The notes under the pieces were generated by a model. The model had not been told where the DNA came from. It saw only the letters and a program-made list of their open reading frames with translations, and searched no databases. The position numbers and the translations under genes are program-made. Below are positions 1 to 6,966 of a stretch of DNA of 7,089 nucleotides, piece after piece (position 1 is the first letter of the stretch; the number at the start of each line of letters is the position of its first letter). The DNA is from an uncultured Collinsella sp. (GTDB lineage: Bacteria; Actinomycetota; Coriobacteriia; Coriobacteriales; Coriobacteriaceae): positions 1 through 7,089 of the forward strand of contig CAAECF010000092.1 in the NCBI GenBank assembly GCA_900754275.1, given 5' to 3'.

Positions 1-77
1 GGCCTTCGTCTTGCGCAGGACTGTAGAGCAGGAAACCTTATATCCGGCCCCTCCGTCCGGGGACCGCGCCGTACCAG
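1..77. other. Sequence downstream of the operon, no gene recognised
   Basis: Two minus-strand frames stay open from the tsaD stop to the left edge, but neither has an ATG. A GGAGGGG run (minus strand, 48-54) resembles a ribosome binding site yet no start codon sits at a suitable distance. One plus-strand frame entering from the left ends at a TAG at 24-26. The fragment is too short to decide between a next operon gene, a convergent gene end or spacer. Confidence 0.3.
46..65 (-). other. Weak GC hairpin downstream of the tsaD stop
   Basis: On the minus strand GG-T-CCCC (59-65) can pair with GGGGCC (46-51) around a 7-base loop, leaving the T at 63 bulged. It lies 13 bases after the operon's last stop codon. 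No T-run follows, so as an intrinsic terminator it would be poor; it may protect the 3' end or be incidental. Confidence 0.25.
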
Positions 78-2462
78 CTACAGCGTCATGTTCGGATCGG
101 CGTCGACGTCGAACGGCGAGATTTCACCTCGGTCGAATTTACGGCGGGCGACCTCCGCGATCATGGCTGCGTTATCGGTACAGGCAGACAAGGGCGGCAC
201 CGTTACGCGAATCCCCTGACGCCCAAGCTTCTTGATCATCATCTCGCGCAGATGCGGGTTGGCCGAGACGCCGCCGCCGATGCAGTATTCCTTGCATCCG
301 GTAGCGTGCAATGCGTTTTTGGCCTTCTTGTACTGCACGTCAAAGACAGCTGCCTCAAACGAAGCTGCCAGATCGGGCAGGTGAATCGTGCGCCCGGCCT
401 TGGTCTCCTGCTCGATGTAGAGCGTCACGGCCGTTTTAAGGCCCGAAAGCGAGAAACGATAGTCTCCCCTGCTGTTGAGCGCACGGGGGAAATCAATCGC
501 GCGGGGATTGCCTGTCTCGGCCAGCTTGGAAATGATGGGGCCACCGGGATAGCCCAGGCCCAGCGCCTTGGCCACCTTGTCGAAGGCCTCGCCCACGGCG
601 TCGTCGAGCGTCTCACCGAGCACCTCGTAGTCGCCCCACGCCTTCACGTGCACGAGCATGGTGTGCCCGCCCGAGACAAGCGTGAAGATGAACGGCGGCT
701 TGAGGTCGGGCTGCGCCAACAGGTTGGCAAACAGGTGCCCCTCCAGATGGTTGACGCATACGAGCGGCTTGCCGGCAGCGTAGGCAAAGCCTTTGGCAAA
801 GGCAACGCCCACCACGAGGGCGCCCACCAGGCCCGGACCCTGTGTCACGCCCACGGCGGCAAGCTCGCTGGGGGCAATGGCTCCACCCTCAAGACCAAGC
901 GATGCTGCGGCATCCTCGAGCGCCGCATCCACGACACTCACAATCACCTCAACGTGTTTGCGCGAGGCGATCTCGGGCACCACGCCGCCAAAGCGGGCAT
1001 GAAAATCAATCTGTGTCGACACCTGGTTGGCCAGCATATTGCCATCCGCATCGATAATCGCCACGGCCGTCTCGTCGCAGGAACTCTCGATAGCGAGCAC
1101 TAGGCGGCGGCGCTCAATTTCGGCACGCTCCCCCTCGGAGCGCCCAGGCGCAGGCAGCGGCCATACGCGCTGCTCTGCCGCCGTCGGCTCGGGCGAAGCA
1201 TTGTCGACCGGAAGCACGAGGGGCAGCGGAGCCGTCATGACGATGGCATCCTTGCCGGCACCATAGTAGCCGCGGCGACGGCCAGCCTCGGTAAAGCCCA
1301 GAGCGTTATAAAGCGCAATCGCTCCCTCGTTGCCGTCCTCGACCTCGAGCGAAGCCGTGGTGCAGCCGAGCATCTGGGCATCATAGCTCACGTGCGACAG
1401 CAGTTTGCGGGCAATGCCCTCACGGCGATGTACCGGGTCGACGGCGACATCCAGAATCTGCACATCACCGTCCACGACCATACCGCCGGCAAGGCCCAGC
1501 AGCTTGCCGTCGTCGTGTGCTACCCACCAACTACGCGGCACAGCGACGTCCTCGCCCAGTTCGGACAGGAACATGCCCGGCGTCCACGCCTCGTGTCCGG
1601 CACCTTCAAAGCAGGCAGCCTCCAGCGCGCTCGCGCCCTCGGCATCCGCCGCGCCCATGGGACGGAACTGCAGATGACGACCGGCGAGCTCATCGGCAAC
1701 GCCCGTAATTTCACTCTGCGCACTCTCGGCAAGACCAAGACGCTTGCGCTCGTTTTCCTCGGCATCCGAAAGGCGCGTGTAAATCGGCAGGACGCGAGCC
1801 GGATCGCCGTCACCCGCAGCGTGCGCGAACAGCAAGCCCTCGCCCGAAGGCCACCACAGGTCGCGCTCCACGCAGCGGGCGGTCTCGTCCTCACCCAGCA
1901 GCTTGCCATAGCGCACGAGACCGTCACCGGTCAGCTGAACCTGGTCCCAGTCCGCCGCTTGGCGCCACTCATCGAGCGCCACGGCGGTCTTGACCACGTG
2001 TTCGCGCTCAAATTGGCGCTCGGGACCCTCATCGACCAGCATATACAGCGCCGGATATACCTCACCGCGCATAGCATCGGCCAAGATACCAAGCTTGCCG
2101 CGCACGCCAGCCTTCCACGCCGTCCAAGCGCAAGCGTCGAGCGTCGACACGCCCAGCAGCGGAACATTGGCACCACGCGCGAGGCCCTTGGCAGTGGAGA
2201 TGCCGATACGCACACCCGTAAACGACCCCGGGCCGCGGCCGACCACGTAGTAACCAACATCGCTGCGATCCAGACCGGCTTGAGCCAGCACGCCATCAAC
2301 GGTATTCACGAGCTCAACGTTGGCGTGGCGGCGACACATGTGGTCGCCACTCACGAGCTTCGTCTCGCCCGTCTGTCCATCAATCCAGCTTGCCGCGCAG
2401 GCAAGCATGTCGGTCGAGGTATCGAGCGCCACCACCAGCGCGTTGTCGTTATGCAAGCTCAT
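78..2462 (-). CDS. tsaD: Trifunctional fusion TsaB-RimI-TsaD: tRNA t6A37 threonylcarbamoyltransferase subunits with an S18-type N-acetyltransferase domain
   Basis: A 794-residue chain joins three proteins that are usually separate. Residues about 7-245 are TsaB: DTST at 14-17 and GPGSFTGVRIG at 77-87. Residues about 265-411 are a GNAT domain of RimI type: acetyl-CoA loop RREGIA at 346-351, and Glu373 (in LEVED) and Tyr385 (in ALYNALGF), spaced as the catalytic Glu103/Tyr115 of Salmonella RimI. A Pro/Glu/Arg-rich linker follows (about 412-452). Residues about 454-794 are TsaD: IESSCDET at 458-465, metal ligands His572 and His576 in HLEGH, and Asp763 in CTDNAAM. By family knowledge TsaB-TsaD transfers threonylcarbamoyl to A37 of ANN-decoding tRNAs in the cytoplasm, and RimI acetylates S18. 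I chose ATG at 2462 over an in-frame TTG at 2480; a weak AAGG lies 9 bases before it. The gene overlaps tsaE by 14 bases, suggesting coupling. Domain calls are secure; simultaneous activity of all three is inferred. Confidence 0.95.
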   Translation of the reverse strand: MSLHNDNALVVALDTSTDMLACAASWIDGQTGETKLVSGDHMCRRHANVELVNTVDGVLAQAGLDRSDVGYYVVGRGPGSFTGVRIGISTAKGLARGANVPLLGVSTLDACAWTAWKAGVRGKLGILADAMRGEVYPALYMLVDEGPERQFEREHVVKTAVALDEWRQAADWDQVQLTGDGLVRYGKLLGEDETARCVERDLWWPSGEGLLFAHAAGDGDPARVLPIYTRLSDAEENERKRLGLAESAQSEITGVADELAGRHLQFRPMGAADAEGASALEAACFEGAGHEAWTPGMFLSELGEDVAVPRSWWVAHDDGKLLGLAGGMVVDGDVQILDVAVDPVHRREGIARKLLSHVSYDAQMLGCTTASLEVEDGNEGAIALYNALGFTEAGRRRGYYGAGKDAIVMTAPLPLVLPVDNASPEPTAAEQRVWPLPAPGRSEGERAEIERRRLVLAIESSCDETAVAIIDADGNMLANQVSTQIDFHARFGGVVPEIASRKHVEVIVSVVDAALEDAAASLGLEGGAIAPSELAAVGVTQGPGLVGALVVGVAFAKGFAYAAGKPLVCVNHLEGHLFANLLAQPDLKPPFIFTLVSGGHTMLVHVKAWGDYEVLGETLDDAVGEAFDKVAKALGLGYPGGPIISKLAETGNPRAIDFPRALNSRGDYRFSLSGLKTAVTLYIEQETKAGRTIHLPDLAASFEAAVFDVQYKKAKNALHATGCKEYCIGGGVSANPHLREMMIKKLGRQGIRVTVPPLSACTDNAAMIAEVARRKFDRGEISPFDVDADPNMTL

Positions 2463-2955
2463 CTTGTACAGCCTTATCAATCAAATGGGAAAGCTCCATT
2501 GCGCGGTCACCGTGCGCCTCAAGCGTTATCGTTCGCACATCGCTGTCGCCCTCATCACGCTTGAGCGTCACCGAAAGATACTCATCCGTCAGCTCGTCCT
2601 GGAATTGTTCGCCCCATTCCAGCAGGCAAGCACCCTCATAGCCCAGCACATCGAAAATGCCCGTATCCTCGAGCTCGTAGGCATGCTCCAGGCGGTATAG
2701 ATCAAAGTGAAACAGCGGAATACGACCTTGATCGTGAACGGCCATGAGCGCAAACGTAGGGCTCGTAACCATATGCCCATCGCCCAGCCCGCGCGAGACG
2801 CCCTTGGTAAAGTGAGTTTTGCCCACTCCCAGGCCACCGGTCAGGATGAGCACATCGCCGTCCTCAAGGCACGGTGCAATTAGCTCGCCAAAGTACTCCG
2901 TATCGGCAGCGCAAGTCGTTTTGTAAGTACCTACCCCCAGGCGCTCCAGGGACAT
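2449..2955 (-). CDS. tsaE: TsaE, tRNA t6A37 biosynthesis ATPase
   Basis: A 168-residue P-loop protein of normal TsaE length. It shows the Walker A motif GGLGVGKT at residues 40-47, SPTF at 65-68, HFDLYRL at 83-89 and LLEWGEQF at 111-118, the usual order of conserved blocks in this family. TsaE binds the TsaB-TsaD dimer and its ATPase cycle supports multiple rounds of t6A synthesis in bacteria. ATG at 2955 has AGGAG five bases upstream. The stop codon lies inside the start of the TsaB-RimI-TsaD gene, so all three dedicated TCT-complex parts are encoded back to back. The TsaC/TsaC2 enzyme that makes threonylcarbamoyl-AMP is not in the window. Nothing looks truncated. Confidence 0.96.
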   Translation of the reverse strand: MSLERLGVGTYKTTCAADTEYFGELIAPCLEDGDVLILTGGLGVGKTHFTKGVSRGLGDGHMVTSPTFALMAVHDQGRIPLFHFDLYRLEHAYELEDTGIFDVLGYEGACLLEWGEQFQDELTDEYLSVTLKRDEGDSDVRTITLEAHGDRAMELSHLIDKAVQDELA

Positions 2956-2967
2956 ATATGCTCCTTA

Positions 2968-3588
2968 TTATTCCGAGGCGTCCTCTGGTGCGGGATGTCG
3001 CTCCAGATAGTCGCCCAGCATCTTAAAGTCTTCCTCCAGCAGCTCCTGCCACGCCGGATTGCGCAGCGCTGCTGCCGGATGGAACGTGGGCATTACTACA
3101 AAATGCCCCATCTGGTGGAACCTGCCGCGCAGCTTAGTAATGCCAATCTCGGTCTTAAGCACAAAGTGCGTCGCGGGGTTGCCGAGCGTCACGATAATAT
3201 CGGGCCAGATGCTTCGAATCTGCTCACGCAAAAACGGCGAGCAAGCCAGCACTTCCTCGGGACGCGGATTGCGGTTTCCCGGCGGGCGGCACTTAAGCAC
3301 GTTGGCAATGTAGACGTCTTCGCGTTTGAGGCCCGCCAGCGACAAAATGCCGTTGAGGTCCTCGCCTGCCGCCCCCACAAAGGGCTCGCCCTGCAAATCC
3401 TCATTGCGGCCCGGCGCCTCACCAATAAACATCACGCGAGCGCGGGGGTTTCCCACGCCAAACACGATATTGTGACGCGACTGGTAGAGCTGGCAGAGGT
3501 GACAATCGCCCAGAACGGCCTCGATCTCCTCGAGTGCGACCTCACGTGGTGCCTGATGGGTATGGCCGGGGATGTGCATGACGCCCAT
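2968..3588 (-). CDS. Family-4 uracil-DNA glycosylase (4Fe-4S type)
   Basis: A 206-residue protein of the UdgA-like family-4 uracil-DNA glycosylases. Cys29 and Cys32 (CHLC), Cys100 (LKCRPP) and Cys116 (LACSP) are the four expected ligands of a 4Fe-4S cluster. Motif GEAPGRNED at 56-64, then GEPFVG, forms the catalytic loop, and FHPAA at 169-173 supplies the second conserved motif with His170. The enzyme should excise uracil arising from cytosine deamination or dUTP misincorporation, starting base excision repair. The ATG at 3588 is preferred over an in-frame ATG at 3579 because AGGAG, overlapping the alr stop codon, lies five bases before it. The gene ends in two TAA codons in a row, with a 12-base gap to tsaE. 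Older annotations may call this family phage SPO1 DNA polymerase-related; the cysteines and motifs favour the glycosylase call. Confidence 0.93.
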   Translation of the reverse strand: MGVMHIPGHTHQAPREVALEEIEAVLGDCHLCQLYQSRHNIVFGVGNPRARVMFIGEAPGRNEDLQGEPFVGAAGEDLNGILSLAGLKREDVYIANVLKCRPPGNRNPRPEEVLACSPFLREQIRSIWPDIIVTLGNPATHFVLKTEIGITKLRGRFHQMGHFVVMPTFHPAAALRNPAWQELLEEDFKMLGDYLERHPAPEDASE

Positions 3589-3596
3589 AGCGGCTC

Positions 3597-4742
3597 CTAC
3601 ACGTAGACCTTGTCGAGACGCATGCCAAAGCCGCAGGCGACCTCGTAGTTAATCGTTCCGCGCAGTCGGGCCATCTCGTCCATAGTGATCTCGGCATCGC
3701 CATCGCGGCCGACAATGATCATATCGTCACCATACTCGGCCTCGGGAATCTCGTGTGCCGGGTTGGACTGAATGGCGACCATAAACTGGTCCATGCAGAT
3801 ATTGCCAACCTGATGCACGCGCTCGCCGCGATACAGCACATCCATACGATTGGAAAGCGTACGCGATAGGCCGTCGGCATAACCGATCGGCAGCGTGCAG
3901 ATCTGAACGCGCGTGCGCGGTACGCGGTAGGTAAAACCGTAGCCCACGCCCTCACCCATCGCAGGGTGTGCCACGCGCGTCACGCGCGCATGGACGCTCA
4001 TAACGGGATCAAGCTGCATCACGCGGCCACTCAGCTCGCACGGCTGCATGCCATACAAGCCAACGCCGGCGCGAATCATATCAAAATGCATCGAGGGGTC
4101 GAGCATCGAGGACGGCGTGTTGGCGCAGTGCACGATACCGCACTCAAAACCCGCATCCTTAATGGCTTGAACGGCCTCGGTAAAGCGCTGACACTGCAGC
4201 TTGTAGTCCCAGCCCGAAGGTTCATCGGCCGTGGCGAAGTGCGTAAATACGCCGTCGCACTGAATACCGCGATGGAAATTAATACCGCGGACAAAGTCGA
4301 GCACCTGTGTGTAGTGTACGCCGATACGATTCATACCCGTCTCGATGGCGAGATGATACTTGCCCACCTTGCCCGCCGCGACGGCACATTCGCCATACGC
4401 AAGAGCAAAGTCAGACGTATAGACCGAGGGCATGATATCAAACTCGAGCAACGTCGGAATGGCCTCGATAGGCGGCTCGCTTAGGATGAGGATGGGTTTC
4501 GTAATCCCGCCCTGTCGGAGCTCAACGCCCTCGTTAACCGTCGCCACGGCAAACATGTCGGCACCGGCCGAATACATGATCTTGGCGCACTCAACAGCTC
4601 CATGACCATAAGCATCGGCCTTGACCACGCAGCACAGGCGCTGACGTGGATTCAACAAGTTCTTATAGGCCCTCGTGTTGCGACGGAGCGCCCCGCGGTC
4701 GATCTCGACCCAGGACCAGCGCGTCAAATCGGCTTTATTCAT
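3597..4742 (-). CDS. alr: Alanine racemase (PLP-dependent)
   Basis: A 381-residue enzyme interconverting L- and D-alanine to supply D-alanine for peptidoglycan. The PLP Schiff-base lysine is Lys41 in VVKADAYGHG. Other family blocks follow in order: ETGMNRIG at 134-141, THFATAD at 167-173, RAGVGLYG at 224-231, the VGYG motif with the second catalytic base Tyr268, and PIGYADGLSR at 285-294. Length is typical for bacterial Alr, with the N-terminal TIM barrel and C-terminal beta domain both present. It starts two bases after the nnr stop. Unlike most neighbours it has only a poor Shine-Dalgarno match (GGATGA, six bases before ATG), so translation probably depends on ribosomes finishing nnr. The next gene begins eight bases after its stop. 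Confidence 0.97.
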   Translation of the reverse strand: MNKADLTRWSWVEIDRGALRRNTRAYKNLLNPRQRLCCVVKADAYGHGAVECAKIMYSAGADMFAVATVNEGVELRQGGITKPILILSEPPIEAIPTLLEFDIMPSVYTSDFALAYGECAVAAGKVGKYHLAIETGMNRIGVHYTQVLDFVRGINFHRGIQCDGVFTHFATADEPSGWDYKLQCQRFTEAVQAIKDAGFECGIVHCANTPSSMLDPSMHFDMIRAGVGLYGMQPCELSGRVMQLDPVMSVHARVTRVAHPAMGEGVGYGFTYRVPRTRVQICTLPIGYADGLSRTLSNRMDVLYRGERVHQVGNICMDQFMVAIQSNPAHEIPEAEYGDDMIIVGRDGDAEITMDEMARLRGTINYEVACGFGMRLDKVYV

Positions 4743-4744
4743 GA

Positions 4745-6361
4745 TTAGTCATCCGACCCTTCGTCCATGATTCCCAGATCTTCGAGCGCATCCTTTGCTG
4801 CCAGCTCCATGGCAGGACCAATCAAGTCGATAAGATCGGTCGCGATAACGCTCTTCTCACCATACTCCGTCGCCGCGGCAAAACCGGCGTAGCTGTGAAG
4901 TGCGACGGCGTACGAATACAGCAACTCCCAACGATCCATCTCGTCGCGCATGGTGGCAAGCGTGCCGGCCAAAATACCCGCGAGAACATCACCCGAACCG
5001 GCAGTTGCCAGAGAAGCCGGACCCGAAAGTGGCAGCAGCACACGCTCAACGCCACAGATAGCCGTCGTCGGCCCCTTGGCAATGACCACCAGATTGTCGG
5101 AGCCTGCAGCCCAGACAACCTTCTGCGCGGCTGCAATCGCGGTACCAAGGTCGTTCACCTCGTCACCGGCAACCAGACGCGAAAGCTCACGATAGTGCGG
5201 CGTCATAACCAACGGCTGCTCGCGACGATACATCTCGGGGTTACTATCAATACCGTCAATGGCAATCTTAGCAAGGCAGTTGAGTGCATCGGCATCCAAA
5301 ATAAGCGGTACATCAAGCTCGAGCAAGCCCGAAACCACCTGCATAGCGCCGGCAGACGTCGTCATACCGGGACCGCACAGTACGCAGCTGTACTTCTTTG
5401 CAATCTCGCACACCGTCATGCGCGCAGCGGCGCCAAAGGAGCCGCGGGAATCAGACGGAATAGCAAAGACGGGAATCGAAGGAAGTGCCATGCGAATAAG
5501 ATTGGCGCAGGCGTCAGGAGCCGCGACTGCCACGTAACCAGCACCCGCGCGAGCTGCAGACTTGGCCGCCATAATGGCAGCACCAGGATATTGCGCAGAT
5601 CCGGCGACAATAAGCACAGAGCCACGGGAATACTTATCGATATTCGTAGGTAGTGGAGCAAAGTAATCAACTAAGTCACCGGGCTCGACAATCTCGGCGG
5701 CGTGGTCGACATCATCGATGATCTCGTCAAGACGGTCGTAAAGATTGCCGCAGATCAAATCGCCAGCATACTCAGGGCCATCGGCGCTATACAAACCAAT
5801 CTTGGGCGCAATCATCGTCACCGTATGCTCGGCACGAATGCAGTCGTCATCAACAACGCCCGTCTCGGCATTCAGGCCCGAGGGGACATCAATGGATACG
5901 ACACAGTCGGCGCATTCATTGACCGTAGGAATCCAGATGGAGAACGGCGCACGCAGATTCCCGTGAAAACCGGTACCAAAAATGGCATCGACAACAACAT
6001 CGGCCTTATCGATCAAAACCTCGAGTTCATCACGCGAGGGGCCGACGCAAACGTGCACATCGCGGCCGGCAGTACGACGAGCAACATGACGTGCCAGAGC
6101 AGCAGGAATCTCATCCGGTTCAACCGGAGAAACGATATCCACGTCCACACCCTTATGGCTCAGAATATCGGCGGCAACCCAACCGTCGCCGCCATTATTA
6201 CCAAAACCGACCAGAACGAGAACCCGATCGGGATTGAGCTTCAAGACCTCGTTGGCGGCAAACTCACCCGCTAGCTCCATAAGCTCGGCCTTCGAAGTCC
6301 CTTCGCGTTCGATGATGTCCTCGAGACGAACGACTTCTTCGGTACTCAAAACCGGTTTCAT
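4745..6361 (-). CDS. nnr: Bifunctional NAD(P)H-hydrate repair enzyme: epimerase plus ADP-dependent dehydratase
   Basis: A 538-residue two-domain protein. The N-terminal YjeF_N epimerase domain (about 1-225) has GNNGGDG at 54-60, DAIFGTG at 125-131 and SIDVPSG at 156-162. The C-terminal ribokinase-like dehydratase domain (about 230-538) has KYSRG at 243-247, VAGS before YPGA at 252-261, LCGPG at 328-332, DADALN at 356-361, TPH at 387-389 and GSGDVLAG at 455-462 with catalytic-type Asp458. Together they epimerise and dehydrate damaged NAD(P)HX back to NAD(P)H. Usual bacterial fused length and order. The loop before GSGD reads SGPASLATA, where many homologues have Asn-containing NPG or NAG at the PAS position; this is a mild deviation. 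The ATG directly abuts the acpS stop codon, and AGGAG lies five bases before the start. Confidence 0.96.
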   Translation of the reverse strand: MKPVLSTEEVVRLEDIIEREGTSKAELMELAGEFAANEVLKLNPDRVLVLVGFGNNGGDGWVAADILSHKGVDVDIVSPVEPDEIPAALARHVARRTAGRDVHVCVGPSRDELEVLIDKADVVVDAIFGTGFHGNLRAPFSIWIPTVNECADCVVSIDVPSGLNAETGVVDDDCIRAEHTVTMIAPKIGLYSADGPEYAGDLICGNLYDRLDEIIDDVDHAAEIVEPGDLVDYFAPLPTNIDKYSRGSVLIVAGSAQYPGAAIMAAKSAARAGAGYVAVAAPDACANLIRMALPSIPVFAIPSDSRGSFGAAARMTVCEIAKKYSCVLCGPGMTTSAGAMQVVSGLLELDVPLILDADALNCLAKIAIDGIDSNPEMYRREQPLVMTPHYRELSRLVAGDEVNDLGTAIAAAQKVVWAAGSDNLVVIAKGPTTAICGVERVLLPLSGPASLATAGSGDVLAGILAGTLATMRDEMDRWELLYSYAVALHSYAGFAAATEYGEKSVIATDLIDLIGPAMELAAKDALEDLGIMDEGSDD

Positions 6362-6901
6362 CTATGCTCCTAGCGTATCTTGCGAAGCATCGCCCAGGTG
6401 CTCCGTCAATGCTGAATTCTGCAGCTGCTCAAGCTCATCTAAAACAGAGCGAGCCTCTTTAAATGTCTGCGCTACGCGTTCCTTGGTGCTCACCTTTTCA
6501 TCTTTTGGCTTAGGTCGAGCATCTTCGGTAATCGCGATGGCATTCGCAACGGCTAAGTCTCCTGTAAGCGTAATGGAAAGAGCGACCTCAACAACACCCA
6601 GCTCTTGAGCGATCTCGAGTGCACGGCCCGAAAGCAGCGCCTTCGGTTTGCCGAGTTTATCACGCGTAACCGAAACATCCTTGCGACCAACGCCTTGACT
6701 AAAACCCGTGCCGAGAGCTTTAAGTACCGCCTCGCGCGAAGCAAAGCGGCTGGCATAGTGAGCAGCGGGACGCGATGATGCATCACAATACGCACGCTCT
6801 TCTTCGGTAAACACACGCCGAGCAAACGACGGCGTCTTTTCGAGAATTGATTTCATACGGGAAATCTCGACGATATCAACGCCGATACCAGCTTCAGCCA
6901 T
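6362..6901 (-). CDS. acpS: Holo-[acyl-carrier-protein] synthase with C-terminal extension
   Basis: A 179-residue protein from the chosen start. AcpS moves 4'-phosphopantetheine from CoA to a serine of acyl carrier protein, making it competent for fatty acid synthesis. The core (about 1-127) shows GIGVDIVEI at 5-13 with magnesium ligand Asp9, RFASREAVLKALGTG at 52-66 with Glu57, and the GRKDV...KLGKP segment at 72-86. Two positions differ from the usual family pattern: the Lys of the FAxKEA motif is Arg56, and the His of the SxSH-like motif near the end is Leu112. Residues 128-179 are a charged, helix-prone tail; typical AcpS is about 120-130 residues. I place the start at ATG 6901 because GGAGGTGA precedes it; an upstream in-frame ATG at 6913 has no such site. 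First gene of the operon, abutting nnr. Confidence 0.9.
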   Translation of the reverse strand: MAEAGIGVDIVEISRMKSILEKTPSFARRVFTEEERAYCDASSRPAAHYASRFASREAVLKALGTGFSQGVGRKDVSVTRDKLGKPKALLSGRALEIAQELGVVEVALSITLTGDLAVANAIAITEDARPKPKDEKVSTKERVAQTFKEARSVLDELEQLQNSALTEHLGDASQDTLGA

Positions 6902-6903
6902 GT

Positions 6904-6911
6904 TCACCTCC
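6904..6911 (-). promoter_or_regulatory. Ribosome binding site that fixes the acpS start
   Basis: GGAGGTGA is a full eight-base match to the anti-Shine-Dalgarno sequence, with GGAGG five bases before ATG at 6901. It overlaps the alternative upstream ATG at 6911-6913, making that ATG part of the binding site rather than the start. Confidence 0.85.
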
Positions 6912-6930
6912 ATATCGCACAGACTAAGTT

Positions 6931-6960
6931 ATTGTAGCCCGTTCACAGAAGATGCGACAA
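6931..6960 (-). promoter_or_regulatory. Proximal sigma70/SigA-like promoter for the acpS operon
   Basis: On the minus strand TTGTCG (6955-6960, 4 of 6 to TTGACA) and TACAAT (6931-6936, 5 of 6 to TATAAT) are separated by 18 bases. Initiation would fall near 6924, giving a leader of about 23 bases that contains the GGAGGTGA site before ATG 6901. This fits the chosen start and would leave the upstream ATG with almost no leader. Called by eye; no transcript evidence. Confidence 0.55.
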
Positions 6961-6966
6961 ACGAGG

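Noticed and set aside
252..1103. Plus-strand 283-residue open frame opposite the TsaD domain
   Set aside because: It lies wholly antisense to well-conserved TsaD codons, has no recognisable motif, and is the kind of open antisense frame expected in GC-rich coding DNA.
1086..1140. Internal translation start giving free TsaD
   Set aside because: An in-frame GTG (codon 455) exists, but the nearest purine-rich run (GGGGGAG) is roughly 25 bases upstream and no ATG is near; not enough for a separate product.
2463..2480. TTG at 2480 as start of the fusion gene, adding six residues
   Set aside because: It is a less common start codon with no ribosome binding site at proper distance; ATG 2462 gives a normal TsaB N-terminus.
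1392..2564. Plus-strand 390-residue open frame opposite TsaB and the RimI domain
   Set aside because: It is antisense to conserved protein-coding sequence and spans the tsaE-tsaB junction without regard to gene borders. Its translation is rich in Arg, His and Ala, with no domain I recognise.
2995..3606. Plus-strand 203-residue open frame opposite the glycosylase gene
   Set aside because: It is almost co-extensive with a gene whose iron-sulfur cysteines and catalytic motifs are intact; treated as a shadow.
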